From assembly GCA_037443425.1 (NCBI GenBank), contig JBBIOI010000119.1, positions 1-10,075 of the forward strand: a stretch of 10,075 nucleotides of DNA. The letters run 5' to 3'. Of the stretch, positions 6,909-10,075 are shown piece by piece. The notes beneath the pieces are model-generated. The model made no database searches and was not told the DNA's origin. It was given only the letters and a program-made list of their open reading frames with translations. The DNA is from JBBIOI01 sp037443425 (GTDB lineage Bacteria > Desulfobacterota > BSN033 > UBA1163). The position numbers and the translations under genes are program-made. Position 1 is the first letter of the stretch. Every line of letters starts with the position of its first letter.

Positions 6909-6937
6909 TTGACTATAATTTTAATAAATATTAATAT
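6909..6937 (+). promoter_or_regulatory. Candidate sigma-70-type promoter of hflX-guaB
   Basis: TTGACT (6909-6914) and TAATAT (6932-6937) are separated by 17 bp, the ideal spacing, upstream of the AAAGGGGG ribosome site at 6944-6951. An exact TATAAT at 6914-6919 overlaps the -35 and could be an alternative -10, but it lacks a good -35. The first pairing would give a very short leader that includes the ATG-AAA-TAG-ATT start region. Confidence 0.45.
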
Positions 6938-6952
6938 TCTTAAAAAGGGGGA

Positions 6953-6961
6953 ATGAAATAG
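6953..6961 (+). other. ATG-AAA-TAG triplet (in-frame stop) before hflX coding sequence
   Basis: ATG (6953-6955), AAA, TAG (6959-6961) sit in the same frame as hflX, directly before the first HflX-like codons. The G-run at 6947-6951 is only one base from this ATG but 10 bases from the ATT at 6962. The triplet is either the true start with an in-frame amber codon or a two-amino-acid minigene preceding a non-ATG start. Confidence 0.6.
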
Positions 6962-8695
6962 ATTAACAGGATATACGGAAATATAATCGGCTTAAAACCG
7001 AATCAGATAAAGAGGATCGGGAAGATATATTATAAAAGAATCCCTCCCGAAAAGGTCATCACTATTGAAATTGCACGCCTACTTACAGAGATATCGAATG
7101 AGATAAGACGTCAAATTGGTATCCTTGTGAATCGCCGTGGATTGATTGAATTTGTAATTGTTGGCGATCATAAAAGTATATCCATTCCAGATCTCTCAAG
7201 GTATAGAACGAGTATCTTTAGATTAAGGGGTTTGAGGCTCATCCACACCCACCTTCAAGAGGAGCCATTAAATGAAGAAGATTTAACAGACTTAGCAATG
7301 TTAAGATTGGATATGATGGTGGCACTAACAATTGAAAATGGTGGTTTACCAGGACATATTTATTCAGCTCATCTTCTTCCTGACAATCCACAAAAGAAAA
7401 CATGGGAGATTTGTCCTCCTCGGTCATTTGCAGAACTTGATATAGATTTTTTAAGTTGGATTCAATCCCTGGAAGATGAGTTTAATAGGACACAGGATTC
7501 TATTTCTGTTAATAAGAGATCTAAAGAAAAGGCAATCCTTATAAGCGTTGGGATAAAAGATCGGGAAACTTTGGAAAGATCTTTAGAAGAGTTAAAGGAA
7601 CTTGCTGAATCAAATGGTCTTTTCGTGGTTGAATCCATAATTCAAAGAACGCAGAATATCTCATCTAATACATTATTAAGTGATGCTAAGTTGAAGGACT
7701 TATTAATAAAATGCATGCAGCTTGGAGTGGATTTAATCATTTTTGATCAGAACCTCACTCCCGGTCAGATTGCGTCAATAACTGATAAAACTGAACTGCG
7801 AGTTCTTGATTGGACGCAATTAATACTTGATATTTTTGCCCAAAGGGCACATACGCAAGAAGGAAAGATTCAAGTTGAGCTTGCACAGCTAAAATATCTT
7901 CTTCCGAGACTGAAGAAAAAAACGCAGGCATTCTCACGTCTAACAGGGAGAATTGGGGGGCGGGGACCAGGAGAGACAAAATTGGAGATCGATAGACGAA
8001 GAATTAAAGACAGGATTCATCTTCTGGAGAAGGAATTAATAAAATTGAGCAATAGAAGGGAGCAAAGGAGAGCAAGAAGGAAGAAAATGAGACTTCCAAT
8101 TTTATCTATTATAGGGTATACAAATGCTGGTAAATCTACACTTTTCAATCTCCTTACAAAGAGTAACTTTTTGGTAAAAGACCAGTTATTTTCAACCCTT
8201 GACCCTGCTACAAGGAGGCTAAGGATTCCTTGTTCTTTATTTACAGATCGAAATTATCAAGAGATATTGATAACAGATACTGTCGGGATTTTAAAAGATT
8301 TACCAGGTGACTTAATTAGTGCATTTAGACCAACTTTTGAAGAATTAAAAGAGTCAAATATATTAATTCATCTAATTGATATAAGTAATCCATGTTTTCC
8401 AGATCATATTGAGGCTGTTGAAAGGATATTGGGTAAACTCGATCTTGATCATATACCTGTTTTAAGGGTATTTAATAAAGAAGATAAGGTAAGTAAAGAA
8501 GAGGCAGAGGCCATCTGCAAAAAATACAACGGAATTTCAATTTCTGCCTTAAAACCAGAAACCTTAAATAGATTATTTAATGCAATAGAGAGAAGTTTAT
8601 GGGAAATTAAAATATCGAAGGGAGAGATCAATCCAGATGAGTTGACAAATGAAGATTCGTTTGATATAGAAAATGAAAATATATTAAATTTATAG
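6962..8695 (+). CDS. hflX: Ribosome-associated GTPase HflX (start unresolved)
   Basis: A TRAFAC GTPase that binds the 50S subunit and splits stalled or hibernating ribosomes. From the conservative GTG at 7127 it is 522 residues; I include 55 more codons back to 6962. That upstream frame (GNIIGLKPNQIKRI...LLTEISNEIRRQIGIL) matches the N-terminal extension I know from Deltaproteobacterial HflX and runs straight into NRRGLIEFVIVGD. It has no ATG, GTG or TTG of its own after the TAG at 6959. In numbering from GTG: extension 1-130, HflX N-terminal domain about 135-275, GGRGPGETKLEIDRRRI (277-293), basic coiled region 295-322, and the G domain with G1 GYTNAGKS (330-337), G2 STLDPATRR (356-364), G3 DTVG (384-387), G4 NKED (450-453) and G5 SAL (472-474). 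The usual GxGK of the N-terminal domain is replaced by LSDAK (184-188). The gene ends in TAG, 16 bp before guaB. Confidence 0.9.
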   Translation: MNRIYGNIIGLKPNQIKRIGKIYYKRIPPEKVITIEIARLLTEISNEIRRQIGILVNRRGLIEFVIVGDHKSISIPDLSRYRTSIFRLRGLRLIHTHLQEEPLNEEDLTDLAMLRLDMMVALTIENGGLPGHIYSAHLLPDNPQKKTWEICPPRSFAELDIDFLSWIQSLEDEFNRTQDSISVNKRSKEKAILISVGIKDRETLERSLEELKELAESNGLFVVESIIQRTQNISSNTLLSDAKLKDLLIKCMQLGVDLIIFDQNLTPGQIASITDKTELRVLDWTQLILDIFAQRAHTQEGKIQVELAQLKYLLPRLKKKTQAFSRLTGRIGGRGPGETKLEIDRRRIKDRIHLLEKELIKLSNRREQRRARRKKMRLPILSIIGYTNAGKSTLFNLLTKSNFLVKDQLFSTLDPATRRLRIPCSLFTDRNYQEILITDTVGILKDLPGDLISAFRPTFEELKESNILIHLIDISNPCFPDHIEAVERILGKLDLDHIPVLRVFNKEDKVSKEEAEAICKKYNGISISALKPETLNRLFNAIERSLWEIKISKGEINPDELTNEDSFDIENENILNL

Positions 8696-8711
8696 ATTAA
8701 GAGGGGTATTT

Positions 8712-10075
8712 ATGGGAATAGATTTTAAAAATATTGAAGAATGTTTAACCTTTGATGATGTCCTTCTTGTACCGGCATATTCAGAAGTCTTACCAAAGGA
8801 TGTAGATGTAAGCACTCAGCTAACCAGAACTATTAGATTAAATATCCCACTGGTTAGTGCAGCAATGGACACAGTAACAGAAGCAAGGACAGCTATATGC
8901 ATGGCACAAGAGGGTGGTATTGGTATTATACATCGCAATCTTTCAATAGAGGATCAAGCCTTAGAAGTTGATAAGGTTAAAAAATCCGAAAGTGGAATGA
9001 TACTTAATCCCATTACAATGCATCCTGACCAAAAGATATATGAGGCCTTAGAGGTAATGAAAAAATACAGGATTTCTGGTGTACCTATTACAAAAGACGG
9101 TAAACTCGTAGGTATTTTAACTAATAGAGATTTACGGTTTGAAAAGAGACTGGATGAAAAGATATCTACTGTGATGACAAAGGATAACCTTATCACAGTT
9201 CCTGTTGGAACAACACTTGAGGAGTCTAAAGAGATACTTCATAAAAATCGGATCGAGAAACTTCTTGTTGTAGATGAACAGAATAACTTAAAAGGATTGA
9301 TAACTATTAAAGATATTGAAAAGATGCGAAAATATCCAAACTCATGTAAAGATTCATTGGGACGATTAAGGGTTGGAGCTGCAATAGGCCCTGGGAAGGA
9401 TAGAGAGGCAAGGGTTGAGGCATTGATCAAGGCTGGGGTTGATGTACTTGTTGTGGATACAGCCCATGGACATTCAAAAGATGTGTTAGAAACAATTCGT
9501 GATATTAAGGAGAATTATCCCGATTGCCAAGTCATTGGAGGCAATGTAGCAACAAAGGAAGGAGCACTTGACCTTATAAAAGCAGGAGCAGATGCCGTTA
9601 AGGTTGGGGTCGGGCCAGGATCGATATGCACAACAAGAATTGTTGCTGGTGTTGGGATTCCACAAATATCGGCTATAATGGATACAGCTGAAGTATGTCA
9701 AAAATATGATGTTCCATTAATTGCAGATGGTGGTATTAAATACTCAGGGGACATTACAAAGGCTATAGCAGCAGGAGCAGATTCTGTAATGATAGGAAAT
9801 GCATTTGCTGGTACGGATGAAAGTCCAGGCGAGATTGTCCTTTATCAAGGGAGAAGCTATAAGGTCTATAGAGGAATGGGTTCACTTGAGGCAATGAAAG
9901 AGAAAGAGGGTAGCAGGGATAGATATCTTCAGGGAGATACTGATGAAACTAAACTTGTTCCAGAAGGGATTGAAGGTAGAGTACCATACAGAGGCGCTCT
10001 ATCATTCTGTATCCAACAACTTATAGGAGGACTTAAAGCTGGAATGGGATATGTAGGGGCAAAGAATATCCAAGA
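8712..10075 (+). CDS. guaB: Inosine-5'-monophosphate dehydrogenase, 3' end beyond window
   Basis: Converts IMP to XMP with NAD+, the committed step of guanine nucleotide synthesis; a cytoplasmic tetramer. 454 codons are visible and the frame is open at the window edge; the family is about 485-490 residues, so some 30-35 are missing. Domains: the barrel starts with LTFDDVLLVPAYSEVLP (12-28) and PLVSAAMDTVTEA (46-58). Two CBS domains occupy roughly 95-205 (MILNPITMHPDQ..., STVMTKDNLITVPVG...). The barrel then resumes with RVGAAIG (220-226), DTAHGHS (249-255) and GGNVATKEGA (276-285). The active-site loop is GVGPGSICTTR with catalytic Cys306, followed by IADGGIKYSGDI (337-348), YRGMGSLEAM (386-395) and the flap Arg-Tyr R404-Y405. 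The ATG has GAGGGG at 8701-8706 with 5-nt spacing, and co-transcription with hflX is likely. Confidence 0.97.
   Translation, partial: MGIDFKNIEECLTFDDVLLVPAYSEVLPKDVDVSTQLTRTIRLNIPLVSAAMDTVTEARTAICMAQEGGIGIIHRNLSIEDQALEVDKVKKSESGMILNPITMHPDQKIYEALEVMKKYRISGVPITKDGKLVGILTNRDLRFEKRLDEKISTVMTKDNLITVPVGTTLEESKEILHKNRIEKLLVVDEQNNLKGLITIKDIEKMRKYPNSCKDSLGRLRVGAAIGPGKDREARVEALIKAGVDVLVVDTAHGHSKDVLETIRDIKENYPDCQVIGGNVATKEGALDLIKAGADAVKVGVGPGSICTTRIVAGVGIPQISAIMDTAEVCQKYDVPLIADGGIKYSGDITKAIAAGADSVMIGNAFAGTDESPGEIVLYQGRSYKVYRGMGSLEAMKEKEGSRDRYLQGDTDETKLVPEGIEGRVPYRGALSFCIQQLIGGLKAGMGYVGAKNIQ

Noticed and set aside
6658..6912. 84-codon + strand open frame across the intergenic region.
   Set aside because: It runs straight through the palindromic repeat, has no ribosome site and a composition reflecting the repeat and AT-rich spacer; not a gene.

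Overview
This is an AT-rich bacterial chromosomal window from what looks like an anaerobe. The evidence is low-GC codon use with many AGA/AGG arginine codons, a soluble molybdopterin/iron-sulfur oxidoreductase, and a two-hairpin GTCATTGCGAG-type intergenic repeat. An HflX with a long N-terminal extension adds to this. From memory, that combination is common in Desulfobacterota, Nitrospirota and related uncultured anaerobes; the placement is inference.

Layout. (1) 1-1046, + strand: a 128-bp leader and a branched-chain aminotransferase (ilvE). (2) 1054-2583, - strand, convergent with ilvE: a DMT/EamA permease followed 9 bp later by plsY (acyl-phosphate:glycerol-3-phosphate acyltransferase). (3) 2691-3668, + strand: a metallo-beta-lactamase-fold hydrolase, divergent from the permease. 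(4) 3737-6504, - strand: a two-gene operon for a DMSO-reductase-family molybdoenzyme and its 16-cysteine electron-transfer subunit. It has no Tat signal and no membrane anchor, so it is probably cytoplasmic; the substrate is unknown. (5) 6505-6952: intergenic, with a possible small ORF or gene remnant, a 73-bp palindromic repeat and a promoter. (6) 6953 to the window end, + strand: hflX (ribosome-associated GTPase) followed 16 bp later by guaB (IMP dehydrogenase), which is cut off by the window edge.

Most of the window is housekeeping: branched-chain amino acid metabolism, phospholipid synthesis, purine synthesis and ribosome rescue. The accessory part is the molybdoenzyme pair. The most unusual observation is at the 5' end of hflX. 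About 55 codons of convincing HflX N-terminal sequence lie upstream of the first ordinary in-frame start (GTG at 7127). The only ATG that could start them is followed two codons later by an in-frame TAG (ATG-AAA-TAG-ATT). This suggests a non-canonical ATT start, a regulatory minigene, UAG readthrough, or a fresh mutation or sequencing error. I see no CRISPR array, tRNA, rRNA, intact insertion sequence, phage module or recognisable defence system.
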